Below, piece after piece: positions 54,893-63,999 of a stretch of 64,000 nt of DNA. A program made the translations under genes and the position numbers. Source of the DNA: Arthrobacter sp. StoSoilB5. GTDB lineage: Bacteria; Actinomycetota; Actinomycetes; Actinomycetales; Micrococcaceae. Positions within the stretch are counted from its first letter, which is position 1, and every line of letters starts with the position of its first letter. The stretch lies in the NCBI RefSeq assembly GCF_019977235.1, contig NZ_AP024646.1, positions 4,402,001-4,466,000 on the forward strand. The letters are read 5' to 3'. The notes beneath the pieces are model-generated. The model had not been told where the DNA came from and made no database searches. It saw only the letters and a list, made by a program, of their open reading frames with translations.

Positions 54893-57190
54893 ATGGTGAC
54901 TCGCAAGAACCCCATATTCGACACTGCCACCACCCTCGGAAAGATTTTAGGTTTCCTTGGCGTGAGCGCGATTTGTGGCGTCCTGGTGGCGGGCCTTTTG
55001 GTCCCCGCAGCCGCCGTTTCGGGCAGTGCCGCAAGTGGTTCAATCCAGTTCTTTGACACTCTGCCGGCAGAGCTGCAGGTGGACCCGCCGAGCCAGAACA
55101 CAACGATTCTGGCGAAGGACGGTACACCGATTGCATCGATCTACGCTGAGAACCGGACCAAGGTTCCGCTGGATCAAATGAGCCCGTTCATCAAGGACGC
55201 TGTCATCGCTATCGAGGACAGCCGTTTTTATGAACACGGCGGCATCGACACCACCGGCATCATGCGAGCCATCGTGAGCACCGCCCGCGGCAACAAGCAG
55301 GGCGCTTCCACCATTACGCAGCAATACGTTAACAACGTCATCAACGAATCGCTGGTGGCATCCGGCAAGGACGAAGACGTCAAGCTGAACGGCCTGAACA
55401 AGGGTGTCGGCGATAAGCTCCGCGAGATGAAGTTGGCTATCGCCCTGGAGAAGAAGTTCTCCAAGGAGCAGATCCTTGAGGGCTACCTCAACATCGTCTT
55501 CTTCAACCGTGACGCCTACGGCATTGAAGCTGCCTCCAAGTTCTTCTTCAGCACTTCTGCCAAGGATCTGACACTTCCGCAGGCAGCCTTGCTGGCCGGT
55601 TTGGTGAACAGCCCGTCCGCCTTCGATCCGATCACCAACCCGGATAACTCGAAGAAGCGCCGCGACCTTGTGCTGGCCGCCATGGTCAACCAGCACAAGA
55701 TCACCCGGGCCGAGTACGACGAAGCGGTGGCCACGCCTGTCACCACCAAGGTCACCCCCGCACGCCAGGGTTGCGCGTACGCCACCATGGCTCCATATTT
55801 CTGCGACTACGTGCTCCACTTGCTCTTGAACAACCCGGCGTATGGCGAGACCTCCGACGAACGCGAGAAGCGCGTCATGCGTGGCGGCCTTACCATCCGG
55901 ACCACCCTCGATCCCACCGCGCAGACCGTTGCCCAGCAGCAGGTTGACGGGACAGCGGGCGCCAATCCGGACAAGTGGGGTGCCTCGATCGTCTCGGTCC
56001 AGCCGGGCACCGGCCAGATCGTAAGCATGGCCCAGAACACTGTTTGGCTCCCTCAAGAGGGCAAGTTCGATCAGACCCAGAACTTCAATGTGGACGTGCT
56101 CGATGCCGAGGGCAACGACCTCAACGGCATTGGTGGCTTCCAGCCCGGCTCTACGATGAAGCCGTTTACGTTCGCTGAATGGCTGAACGAGGGCAAGTCA
56201 ATGAATACGACCATCAACGCTTCGGTCCGTAGGTACCCCCAGAACTTCCGGTGGAGAAACACCTGTCCTGCCCCCACTGTTGGCTGGTATGACGCCACCA
56301 ACGGCACTTTCGACCTGCAGAACTCCGACGAGGGTTACTACAGAAACATGACGGTCCTCTACGGCCTCATGAACTCCATCAACACAGCCACCTTTGCTTC
56401 GGCTTCCCAGCTGGACCTGTGTGGCATCCAGGGCATTGTTGATGCCACGGGCATCCATGGGGGCCTGCCCGCGCGGGATGATGCCGGCAAGATTACGGAT
56501 CCCAATCCGAAGGTGCCCATGACCACTCTGGGTAACCTCATTGGTTCCACCCAGACTGCGCCCCTCACCATGGCCAGCGCCTTCGCCACGTTCGCTGCCG
56601 ATGGCAAGTACTGCGAGCCAATCGCCATCACCTCGGTAAAGGACCAGTCGGGTGCCGATCTCCCGGCGCAATCGTCCAACTGCAAGGATGCCGTCAAACC
56701 TGAAGTTGCCCGGGGCGTGGCGTATGCCATGCAGGAAGTCTTGAACGCCGGTTCGGGTTCACTGATCCGGCCGGCTCTTTCCACCCGAAACAACTTCCCG
56801 GTAGCCGCCAAGACCGGTACCAACGACACCAACGGTTCCACCTGGGTCGTCGGCTACACCACCGGGTTGGCAACGGCTTCCTGGTTCGGTGACCCCCTGG
56901 GCGACCAGAAGCGTCCCGGACGTAACCTGACCGTCAACGGCAAGTTCTACCAGTCCATCGACGGTTACATGATTGCTGGTCCGCAGTTCACCAACTACAT
57001 GCTGTCCGTAGCCCCTGCATATGGAACCAACCCGTTCCAGCAGCCGCCGTCCAACCTCCTCGGAGCCCCTGCTCCACAGCGCAGTACGGCGCCAGCACCC
57101 ACGCAGAACAATCCCGCCCCCTCGCCTGCCCCTACCGGCAACGGTGGCAATACCGGGAATGGCAACGGCAACGGCCCTGGCAAGGATTAG
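54893..57190 (+). CDS. Class A penicillin-binding protein (bifunctional)
   Basis: A 765-residue peptidoglycan synthase. One membrane helix (residues 15-45) leads to the glycosyltransferase domain with the catalytic Glu in IEDSRFYEHGG and the motifs ASTITQQYVNN and GYLNIVFFNRDAYG. The transpeptidase domain has the nucleophile motif PGSTMKPF (SXXK), NSINTATF (SXN) and AAKTGTND (KTG). The last 60 residues are Pro/Asn/Gly-rich. The start is ATG 54893 or GTG 54896. It resembles mycobacterial PonA2 and is followed, as there, by a metallophosphoesterase. Confidence 0.94.
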   Translation: MVTRKNPIFDTATTLGKILGFLGVSAICGVLVAGLLVPAAAVSGSAASGSIQFFDTLPAELQVDPPSQNTTILAKDGTPIASIYAENRTKVPLDQMSPFIKDAVIAIEDSRFYEHGGIDTTGIMRAIVSTARGNKQGASTITQQYVNNVINESLVASGKDEDVKLNGLNKGVGDKLREMKLAIALEKKFSKEQILEGYLNIVFFNRDAYGIEAASKFFFSTSAKDLTLPQAALLAGLVNSPSAFDPITNPDNSKKRRDLVLAAMVNQHKITRAEYDEAVATPVTTKVTPARQGCAYATMAPYFCDYVLHLLLNNPAYGETSDEREKRVMRGGLTIRTTLDPTAQTVAQQQVDGTAGANPDKWGASIVSVQPGTGQIVSMAQNTVWLPQEGKFDQTQNFNVDVLDAEGNDLNGIGGFQPGSTMKPFTFAEWLNEGKSMNTTINASVRRYPQNFRWRNTCPAPTVGWYDATNGTFDLQNSDEGYYRNMTVLYGLMNSINTATFASASQLDLCGIQGIVDATGIHGGLPARDDAGKITDPNPKVPMTTLGNLIGSTQTAPLTMASAFATFAADGKYCEPIAITSVKDQSGADLPAQSSNCKDAVKPEVARGVAYAMQEVLNAGSGSLIRPALSTRNNFPVAAKTGTNDTNGSTWVVGYTTGLATASWFGDPLGDQKRPGRNLTVNGKFYQSIDGYMIAGPQFTNYMLSVAPAYGTNPFQQPPSNLLGAPAPQRSTAPAPTQNNPAPSPAPTGNGGNTGNGNGNGPGKD

Positions 57191-57192
57191 CC

Positions 57193-58140
57193 GTGACCTT
57201 CGGTGATTCCCTGGCAAACCGCGTCCGCACTATCGGGCGCGGTTTCGCCGTCACTACGGCCCTCGGTGCCACTGCCGGCGCGGCAGCTGCTGCATACGGT
57301 TGGTGGGAAAAGGACCAGTTCGAAGTCCGCCATGAGACTCTCCCCATCCTCCCCGAAGGTTCGGAGCCGTTCCGCGTACTGCACCTGAGCGATATCCATT
57401 TCGTTCCGGGACAGGACAAGAAAACCCAGTGGCTGCAGTCTTTAGTCGATTTGAAGCCCGATCTTGTGGTCAACACAGGCGACAACCTCAGCCACGCACA
57501 GGCCGTCGATCCGCTGATTACCGCGCTCCGGCCCCTCATGGAATTTCCCGGCGTCTTCGTCCCGGGCTCCAACGACTACTACGCGCCCAGAATCAAGAAC
57601 CCTGCCGGCTACTTCCGCGGACCGTCGAAGCTCAGGACCGACCCGATCAAGCTCGACTGGCCCAGGTTGCGGTCTGCGTTCGGCATGGGAGGCTGGATCG
57701 ACCTCACAAACCGCGCCCAGTCGGTGGTGCTGAATGGCCTGCGTTTCGATTTCTCGGGCGTCGATGATCCCCACTTGAAGCGCGAACGTTATGCCGGTTG
57801 GCCCCGTGGCACCGTGAACCAGGATGCCCGTCCGCACCTCAGGGTCGCCGTTATCCATGCGCCGTACCAGCGCGTGCTGGACCACTTCACCGAAGCCGAG
57901 GCCGATCTGATCCTCGCCGGACATACCCACGGCGGCCAGATTTGCATCCCTGGTTACGGCGCTCTCGTCTCCAATTGCGATCTCCCGACGTGGCGGGCCA
58001 AGGGCCTCCACGATTGGGAAAGCGACGGATTCACGACGCCGGTGAACGTCTCAGGCGGCATTGGCACCTCGCGCTACGCCCCAGTTCGGATCGCTTGCCG
58101 CCCGGAAGCGGTACTGCTCACCCTCACGGCCCGCAGCTAA
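57193..58140 (+). CDS. Metallophosphoesterase, membrane-anchored
   Basis: A 315-residue calcineurin-like phosphoesterase. After one N-terminal hydrophobic segment (FAVTTALGATAGAAAAAYG) come the metal-binding motifs LHLSDIHFV, VVNTGDNLSH, PGSNDYY, AVIHAPY and LAGHTHGGQICIPGYG. The start is GTG at 57193, directly after the PBP stop, so the two are coupled. The same PBP-phosphoesterase pair is found in mycobacteria; a role in lipid-linked wall precursors is possible but not shown. Confidence 0.9.
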   Translation: MTFGDSLANRVRTIGRGFAVTTALGATAGAAAAAYGWWEKDQFEVRHETLPILPEGSEPFRVLHLSDIHFVPGQDKKTQWLQSLVDLKPDLVVNTGDNLSHAQAVDPLITALRPLMEFPGVFVPGSNDYYAPRIKNPAGYFRGPSKLRTDPIKLDWPRLRSAFGMGGWIDLTNRAQSVVLNGLRFDFSGVDDPHLKRERYAGWPRGTVNQDARPHLRVAVIHAPYQRVLDHFTEAEADLILAGHTHGGQICIPGYGALVSNCDLPTWRAKGLHDWESDGFTTPVNVSGGIGTSRYAPVRIACRPEAVLLTLTARS

Positions 58141-58203
58141 AACCTCACGGACCATTACGAACCTCAATAACTGGGGAACTTTCCACATAGCAAAGTGTGG
58201 TCC

Positions 58204-58219
58204 TGTGAAACGAATCACG
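58204..58219. promoter_or_regulatory. Candidate Crp/GlxR site upstream of the ABC exporter
   Basis: TGTGA-AACGAA-TCACG differs in only one base from the consensus TGTGA-N6-TCACA. It lies 73 bp before the exporter gene and just upstream of TAGGGT at about 58228, a plausible -10. The crp gene is 5 kb to the left. Confidence 0.6.
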
Positions 58220-58291
58220 GCATGGCATAGGGTAGTTGCTACGGGAAACTACCTCCGCACCATCTGAAGATCCAGCTGTTGAGAAGCGGGC

Positions 58292-60091
58292 ATGTCCAAA
58301 CAAACGTCATTCTTCACATCCGTCGGCCGCCTGTACCCTCATGTACGGCCCATCCTCCCCCGGCTTTTCATGGGCCTCCTCTGCGCCCTGCTCGCCAGCA
58401 TCGTCGCGCTGACCATCCCGCAAGTGTTGCGTGTTTTGGTCAACAACTCGCTGCAACCCGGCGGTGACCCAGGCGCCGTCTGGATTGCCGCCGTCGTGAT
58501 TCTTGCGCTTGGTGTGGCTGAGGCCGGACTTGTGGCCTTGAGGCGGCAGTTCGTTATCAACCCGGCCACCACGGTTGAGACCAGGATGCGCGTATCGCTG
58601 TATGGTCACCTCCAGCAACTCACAGTGTCTTTCCATGACCGCTGGGGTTCCGGGCAGTTGCTGTCCCGGGCCATGACGGACCTGAGCTTTTTGCGCCGCT
58701 GGATGGCGTTCGGGGCAATCATGCTGGTGGTCACCACGTTGACGGTGATCATTGGCGTCGGAGTTATGTTCTCCATGAGTTGGCAGTTGGCGCTGATCTT
58801 CCTTGGCGCGGCGGTGCCGATCATGGTCAACTCCTTCCGCTTCCGCCGCCGCTTCAGCCTGGTCACGCGCCTCAGCCAGGACCAGGCGGGCGACCTCGCC
58901 ACCACCGTGGAAGAGTCCGTCCATGGCATTCGCGTCTTGAAAGCATTCGGCCGCAGCCGCGAAGCGCTGGAGAATTTCAACGGCCAGGCAGAAGAGCTGC
59001 GGCAGACCGAAATCGCCAAGGCCAAGCAGCAAGCCGGTTTCACGCTGGTGGTCACGTTGCTGCCTGAGCTGGCGCTGGGCGTCGGCCTGGTGGTAGGCAT
59101 CATGCTCGCGGCCACCGGCCAGCTGAGTATCGGTTCGCTCGTTGCGTTCTTCGCGACTGCTGCCGTCGTGGCTACTCCCGTGGAATTTTCGGGCATGCTC
59201 CTGGCCATGGCGCTCACTGCCAAGACTGCGCTGGACCGACACTTCGAAGTCATGGATACCGAGAACACCATCACCTCGCCGGCCCAGCCCGCAGTGCCGG
59301 AGACCGTGAAGGGCGCCCTCCGCTTTGAGCATGCGGGCTTCGGATTCGACGACGGCGGGACGCTCCTGCACGACGTCACCCTGGACATTCGGCCGGGCGA
59401 AACAATGGCGCTAGTGGGCATTACCGGCAGTGGCAAGAGCGCCTTACTCCAACTGGTGCCGCGTCTATACGACGTCACGGAGGGCGCCGTGAGCATCGAT
59501 GGCGTCGACGTCCGCGATTACGACATTGAGGAACTCCGCCGGATCGTGGCGGTCGCTTTCGAGGACACCACACTGTTCTCCAGCTCAGTACGGGACAACG
59601 TCCTGCTCGGCGCCCCTGAGCCCAGCGACGCAGCGCTTGACCAGGCTTTGGACGTAGCACAGGCCCAGTTCGCCTACTCCCTGCCAGAGGGCGTGGACAC
59701 CCTGATTGGCGAGGAAGGCTTGAGCCTGTCCGGTGGCCAGCGGCAGCGCATCGCCCTCGCCCGGGCCATCGCCGCGAAGCCGAAAGTCCTGGTCCTGGAC
59801 GATCCCCTCTCCGCGCTGGACGTGAACACCGAAGAGCGCGTGGAAGCCCATCTGCGTGAGGTCCTGCACAAGACGACCACGCTGATCGTCGCGCACCGTC
59901 CTTCCACGGTGGCATTGGCGGACCGGGTCGCCTTGCTCGAAAACGGAACCATCACCGCCGTCGGGACCCACACGGAACTGTTGGCTGAAAACCCACATTA
60001 CCGTTACGTCATCGCAAGCCTGGATACGGGTCCGAGGGACCTGGACAGTGAACTGGACGAGCTCGAAGACGCCCAGGAGGCCCGCCGGTGA
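58292..60091 (+). CDS. Heterodimeric ABC exporter, subunit 1 (degenerate-site type)
   Basis: A 599-residue fused permease/ATPase. Six membrane helices occupy residues 15-300. In the ATPase part are Walker [15 protein letters not shown] near residue 375, the canonical signature [16 protein letters not shown], Walker [14 protein letters not shown] and the switch His in LIVAHRPS. Walker B ends in Asp-Asp rather than Asp-Glu, so the catalytic Glu is replaced. The ATG at 58292 follows GAGAAGCGGG. Its stop overlaps the second subunit by 4 bases. Confidence 0.93.
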   Translation: MSKQTSFFTSVGRLYPHVRPILPRLFMGLLCALLASIVALTIPQVLRVLVNNSLQPGGDPGAVWIAAVVILALGVAEAGLVALRRQFVINPATTVETRMRVSLYGHLQQLTVSFHDRWGSGQLLSRAMTDLSFLRRWMAFGAIMLVVTTLTVIIGVGVMFSMSWQLALIFLGAAVPIMVNSFRFRRRFSLVTRLSQDQAGDLATTVEESVHGIRVLKAFGRSREALENFNGQAEELRQTEIAKAKQQAGFTLVVTLLPELALGVGLVVGIMLAATGQLSIGSLVAFFATAAVVATPVEFSGMLLAMALTAKTALDRHFEVMDTENTITSPAQPAVPETVKGALRFEHAGFGFDDGGTLLHDVTLDIRPGETMALVGITGSGKSALLQLVPRLYDVTEGAVSIDGVDVRDYDIEELRRIVAVAFEDTTLFSSSVRDNVLLGAPEPSDAALDQALDVAQAQFAYSLPEGVDTLIGEEGLSLSGGQRQRIALARAIAAKPKVLVLDDPLSALDVNTEERVEAHLREVLHKTTTLIVAHRPSTVALADRVALLENGTITAVGTHTELLAENPHYRYVIASLDTGPRDLDSELDELEDAQEARR

Positions 60092-61920
60092 GCGCCACAA
60101 CTTTTGGAACTGCCAACGAGGACAACACGCTCCTGACCAAAGCGGACAGCAAAGCAGTACGACGCCGGTCGCTGACCTTGCTTGCCTCGCTGATCCGCCC
60201 GGTGCGGCTGCGTTTCTGGGTGACAATCGTGATGGTGGTGGTTTCGCAGCTCACCCGGGTGGCGGGGCCAGCCCTGATCGCCTTTGGCATCGACGCCGCG
60301 TTGCCCGCTTTGCAAGCCGGTGACAACGGCCCGCTTGTACTCGCCGGTGCGTTGTACTTGGCCGCAGCGGTCGCCACGGCCGCAATGACAGCCCTGTATG
60401 TAACGTCCACGGCCCAACTGAGCCAGGCCATGCTGTTGGACCTCCGGGTCCGCGTGTTCAGGCACACCCAGCGGTTGAGCCTGGAATTCCATGAGAAGTA
60501 CACGTCCGGCCGCATCATCGCCCGTCAAACCTCGGATCTTGAGGCGCTCCGGGAATTGTTGGACTCCGGTGTGAGCTCCCTGGCGTCGGGCATGCTGTTT
60601 ATGCTCTTCACTGCCTTCACGGTGTTTGCCTTGGACTGGCGCAGTGGATTGATCATGCTTGCGGCGGGTGTGCCCATGTTCTTGCTCGCGCGCTGGTACC
60701 AAAAGCATTCACAGATCGCGTTCCGGGAATCCCGGGTTGTTTCAGCGCGGTTGATCGTACACTTCGTGGAGACCATGACCGGCATCCGTGCAGTGAAGGC
60801 CTTCCGCAAGGAGCGCGAGAACGCTGACCGCTATGGTGCGTTGGCTGAGGACTACCGCAAGAACACCGTCCGCTCCATCAACCTCAACGGCATCTTCCAG
60901 CCTGGACTGGTGCTGATCGGCAACGTGTGTGTGGCGGCGGTCCTGTTGTTCGGCGGGTTCAGGGTGCTCAGCGGTGACCTCGCCGTAGGCGTCCTTCTGG
61001 CCCTCATCCTCTCCACCAAGCGCTTCTTCCAGCCGGTGGACCAGATGGCCATGTTCTACAACTCCTTCCAGAGCGCACAGGCGGCACTGGAAAAAGTATC
61101 CGGGCTCCTGGAGGAAGTGCCCACCGTCCGGCCGCCAAAGAATCCTGTCCCGCTGAAGAGTTCGCGCGGCGAGATCGACTTCAGAGGCGTGCAGTTCGGG
61201 TACAGCGATGGCAAGGTGGTTGTGCCCAAACTGGACCTGCACATTCCGGCTGGCCAAACTGTTGCCTTGGTTGGACAGACGGGCGCCGGTAAATCCACCT
61301 TGGCCAAACTCGTTGCGCGCTTCTACGACGTCACGTCCGGCGCCATCACTTTGGACGGCGTTGACCTCCGCGACCTTGCTACTACCGACCTTCGCCGGGC
61401 AGTGGTCATGGTGACGCAGGAAGCCTTCCTTTTCAGCGGCTCCGTGGCTGAGAACATTGCGCTGGGCCGGCCCGAAGCTTCGCGTGAAGAAGTGGAGGCT
61501 GCGGCTAAAGCAGTGGGCGCGCATGAATTCATCATGAGTTTGCCCGAGGGATATGACACGGATGTCAATAAGCGCGGAGGGCGCGTCTCATCGGGCCAGC
61601 GCCAACTGATCGGATTCGCCCGGGCTTTCCTCGCCGCGCCTGCTGTCCTGATCCTGGATGAAGCAACATCCTCCCTGGATATTCCTTCCGAACGGATGGT
61701 TCAGGCAGGGCTCGCCCACCTTCTGGAGGGTGTCGCTGGCCAGAACGCTGCCCGCACCGCCATCATCATTGCCCACCGTCTCTCCACTGTGGAGACGGCA
61801 GACAGGGTACTGGTGGTCCACGATGGACGGATTGTTGAGGACGGAACACCGGCGGAACTGATAGCTGGTGGCGGCCAGTTTGCCCGGCTCCACGGGGCAT
61901 GGCGGGACTCGCTCGTGTGA
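60088..61920 (+). CDS. Heterodimeric ABC exporter, subunit 2
   Basis: A 610-residue fused permease/ATPase with six membrane helices (about residues 40-330). Walker A is [14 protein letters not shown], Walker B with intact Glu is [12 protein letters not shown], and the switch His is in [10 protein letters not shown]. The signature is altered, VSSGQRQ instead of LSGGQ. This pairs with the altered Walker B of subunit 1 to give one weak and one active ATP site, as in TM287/288-type exporters. The start is GTG at 60088. The cargo is unknown. Confidence 0.93.
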   Translation: MSATTFGTANEDNTLLTKADSKAVRRRSLTLLASLIRPVRLRFWVTIVMVVVSQLTRVAGPALIAFGIDAALPALQAGDNGPLVLAGALYLAAAVATAAMTALYVTSTAQLSQAMLLDLRVRVFRHTQRLSLEFHEKYTSGRIIARQTSDLEALRELLDSGVSSLASGMLFMLFTAFTVFALDWRSGLIMLAAGVPMFLLARWYQKHSQIAFRESRVVSARLIVHFVETMTGIRAVKAFRKERENADRYGALAEDYRKNTVRSINLNGIFQPGLVLIGNVCVAAVLLFGGFRVLSGDLAVGVLLALILSTKRFFQPVDQMAMFYNSFQSAQAALEKVSGLLEEVPTVRPPKNPVPLKSSRGEIDFRGVQFGYSDGKVVVPKLDLHIPAGQTVALVGQTGAGKSTLAKLVARFYDVTSGAITLDGVDLRDLATTDLRRAVVMVTQEAFLFSGSVAENIALGRPEASREEVEAAAKAVGAHEFIMSLPEGYDTDVNKRGGRVSSGQRQLIGFARAFLAAPAVLILDEATSSLDIPSERMVQAGLAHLLEGVAGQNAARTAIIIAHRLSTVETADRVLVVHDGRIVEDGTPAELIAGGGQFARLHGAWRDSLV

Positions 61921-61995
61921 GGAGTGACACCTCCTCCTCGATTTCGCATCCCGCAGTGATTCAGCTATCCTTGAACAGTTGCTTTCGCAGCGGAT

Positions 61996-62072
<77 letters not shown>

Positions 62073-62078
62073 AACACG

Positions 62079-62109
62079 AAAATGGCGCCGAGGAATCGGC
62101 GCCATTTTT
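62079..62109 (+). terminator. Terminator after tRNA-Pro
   Basis: A 13-bp perfect stem (AAAATGGCGCCGA with its complement) encloses GGAA and ends in TTTTT, 6 bases after the tRNA. Confidence 0.9.
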
Positions 62110-62178
62110 CGTTTGTCCGGATCTATTCGAGCTTCTACCAATGACGCGCATCTTCACAAGCGCCACACATCCCCGCAT

Positions 62179-62202
62179 GCGACACCGACATACGGGTGTC
62201 GC
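62179..62202. other. Small palindrome in the tRNA-peptide gap
   Basis: GCGACACC-N8-GGTGTCGC is a perfect inverted repeat, and GGGTGTCGCC appears again at about 62230. The rest of the 62110-62277 stretch shows no gene I can support. Confidence 0.4.
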
Positions 62203-62277
62203 CAACCCGTTTCTGGTGCTTGGGCGAATATGGGTGTCGCCGCCACCGGCCTGTTGACCCGCACCCTTGTAAAGGGG

Positions 62278-62320
62278 CAAAAGAAAACCCCGGAGCATCG
62301 CTCGTCACGCTCCGGGGTTT
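62278..62320 (-). terminator. Intrinsic terminator of the secreted peptide gene
   Basis: A 12-bp perfect stem (62285-62296 with 62309-62320) encloses 12 bases and, read on the - strand, is followed by TTTTCTTTTG. It lies 17 bp after the stop of the peptide gene, so that gene is its own transcription unit. Confidence 0.85.
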
Positions 62321-62337
62321 CCAGCAGTACTACTGAT

Positions 62338-62538
62338 TTACATAGGATCCGGCCAATTGCCGATGGAAGACGTGGTAGGTACCGTTGTGGTGCCGGACCG
62401 CATAGGATCGGGCCAGTTACCAATAGCACTTACCGTGCTGGAGTCTGCCGCCGCAGCAGCCGAGACGACTGCGGGAGCCGCAACCGTAAAAGCGAGAGCG
62501 CCTGCCAAGGCCACAGAAGCGGCCATTTTCTTGAACAT
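62338..62538 (-). CDS. Secreted small peptide precursor with two IGNWPDPM segments
   Basis: A 66-residue precursor. MFKK and a long hydrophobic stretch (residues 5-26) form a signal peptide, with likely cleavage after Ala 27 or Ala 31. The remaining 35-39 residues contain IGNWPDPM twice, at 39-46 and at the extreme C-terminus 59-66, 20 residues apart and separated by a Thr/Ser/Pro-rich linker. No other domain is present. The ATG at 62538 follows GGGGAA with good spacing; a TTG four codons earlier is less likely. It has its own terminator and diverges from an XRE/TPR regulator. I do not recognise it from any described family; a signalling peptide is the inference. Confidence 0.8.
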   Translation of the reverse strand: MFKKMAASVALAGALAFTVAAPAVVSAAAAADSSTVSAIGNWPDPMRSGTTTVPTTSSIGNWPDPM

Positions 62539-62595
62539 ATTGTTCCCCAATGCGAGTCGGATTCGTTACGGAAATTGCACGGTCCCTGTTGACAT

Positions 62596-62609
62596 ACATT
62601 GTAAAATGT
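62596..62609. promoter_or_regulatory. Palindrome over the peptide promoter
   Basis: ACATT-GTAA-AATGT is a perfect inverted repeat. On the - strand it overlaps TACAAT (62603-62598), a likely -10 for the peptide gene, with TTGACA at 62628-62623 as -35 (19-base spacer). On the + strand it contains TAAAAT, a possible -10 for the regulator gene. It is the best candidate operator in the divergent region. Confidence 0.5.
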
Positions 62610-62662
62610 TTTCCACAGAGACTGTCAAGGTTTTGGTGAAAAGACACCTGTAGGAGGACCCC

Positions 62663-63949
62663 GTGGGAAACGGATTCGGCGAGAAGCTACGTGCCGAACG
62701 GCTCGAACGCGGGTTGACGCAGGCAGAACTGGGCAAAAACCTGTATTCCCCGAGCTACATTTCGCTGCTTGAAACAGGTAGGCGCGAGCCTACTGCCGAG
62801 GTCATCGAAGAGCTGGCGCGCAGGCTGGAGCTGGCTCCAAAGGCTCTGGAAGCCTGGAGCCAACCCGTTTCCGTGAGCGATGCCGAGTACGTGCTGGCCG
62901 GCTTGTACGCACGGCAAGCCTGGGACCTACGCGATTACCAGCTCGCAGCAAGCCATGCAGCCACCGCCGCACAGATCGCCCTCGAGGCAAAGAACAACAG
63001 CGCCTGGTGGAATATGACCTACATGCAGGCCGAGTGTGTGATGAAGCAAGGCCAGCTAAAGGAATGCCAGCAGATTGTTGAGCACTTGCTGGAACATCCC
63101 ATGGCCACGGAATCCGCGGGCCTTGGCGTGCGGGCCTGGCAGATGCTCGCCGCCGTCTGTCACGGACAAGGTCAGCTGGCCACCGCCGTCGAGCATGCAA
63201 AGAAAGCCGTGCAGCTGAGCGAGCAGCTGCCCAAGGGATCCACGCTGATCATCGGTGCGCACCGCGCGCTGATCGGCGCCCTCGCGGAGAGCGGCAAGCT
63301 GGACGAAGCATGGCAGTACTGCCTTACGATGATCGAGCACATGGACGAGCACTCCATGTCCCAGCTGGCCGGCGAAGTCGCGTGGGTGGTGGGAAACGTT
63401 GCTTTCATGCGCCACGACTACGTGGAGGGCATCAAGCACCACGAGCGCGCGGCCAAGCTGCTCTCCCCCGCCAACGACATCGAACTGTGGGCCCGTTTCA
63501 ATAAGGCATCGGCTGCTGTCAGGTTGTCCTCCGGCATTGTTGAGCCCGAAACCCTGTCCGCGATTGAACGTGCCGAGCTCGCGCTATCCATCGTCGGCGG
63601 AAACAAGACGGACCAGTTGGAAGTGGCCTTCATCCGCGCCCGTTGGCTATACCTGACCGGCGATATTCCGGCCGCGGTGGACAAGCTTCGCGAGATCTAC
63701 AAGGACCGCAAGGTGTTGGCCCGCCACACGGCTGGTGAAGTTTCGCTGCTGCTGGGCAAGTCCTTGAAGGCCGCCGGTGAAACCACGGAAGCGCTGCACT
63801 ATCTGGAAGAGGCCCAGAACGACTTCAGTGCAGCCGGCGCATCGGACCGGGTGCAGCAAGCCATGGATGCGGTCCTGGAGATCCGCCTCGCGGAACGCCG
63901 CGCCGCAGCCACGCACCCTGAGCACACGGAGCACTCCGAGGCCAGTTAG
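62663..63949 (+). CDS. XRE-family regulator with TPR domain
   Basis: A 428-residue protein. Residues 5-60 are an XRE helix-turn-helix (LRAERLERGLTQAELGKNLY, then SPSYISLLETGRREPTAEVI). The rest is helical TPR-like repeats, for example AYVLAGLYARQAWDLRDYQLAASHAATAA, LAAVCHGQGQLATAVEHAKKAVQLSE, ALIGALAESGKLDEAW and SLLLGKSLKAAGETTEALHYLEEAQ. This layout equals that of peptide-sensing RRNPP regulators (Rgg, PlcR, NprR). The start is GTG at 62663 after TAGGAGG. It diverges from the small secreted peptide gene and ends in a 20-bp hairpin. Confidence 0.9.
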   Translation: MGNGFGEKLRAERLERGLTQAELGKNLYSPSYISLLETGRREPTAEVIEELARRLELAPKALEAWSQPVSVSDAEYVLAGLYARQAWDLRDYQLAASHAATAAQIALEAKNNSAWWNMTYMQAECVMKQGQLKECQQIVEHLLEHPMATESAGLGVRAWQMLAAVCHGQGQLATAVEHAKKAVQLSEQLPKGSTLIIGAHRALIGALAESGKLDEAWQYCLTMIEHMDEHSMSQLAGEVAWVVGNVAFMRHDYVEGIKHHERAAKLLSPANDIELWARFNKASAAVRLSSGIVEPETLSAIERAELALSIVGGNKTDQLEVAFIRARWLYLTGDIPAAVDKLREIYKDRKVLARHTAGEVSLLLGKSLKAAGETTEALHYLEEAQNDFSAAGASDRVQQAMDAVLEIRLAERRAAATHPEHTEHSEAS

Positions 63950-63954
63950 CTTCC

Positions 63955-63999
63955 AACGCAGGCAGCCCCGGACCTTCGCGGTCCGGGGCTGCCTGCGTT
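63955..63999 (+). terminator. Strong hairpin after the XRE/TPR gene
   Basis: Arms 63955-63974 and 63980-63999 are perfectly complementary over 20 bp around TTCGC. The window ends before any T tract can be judged. Confidence 0.8.
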
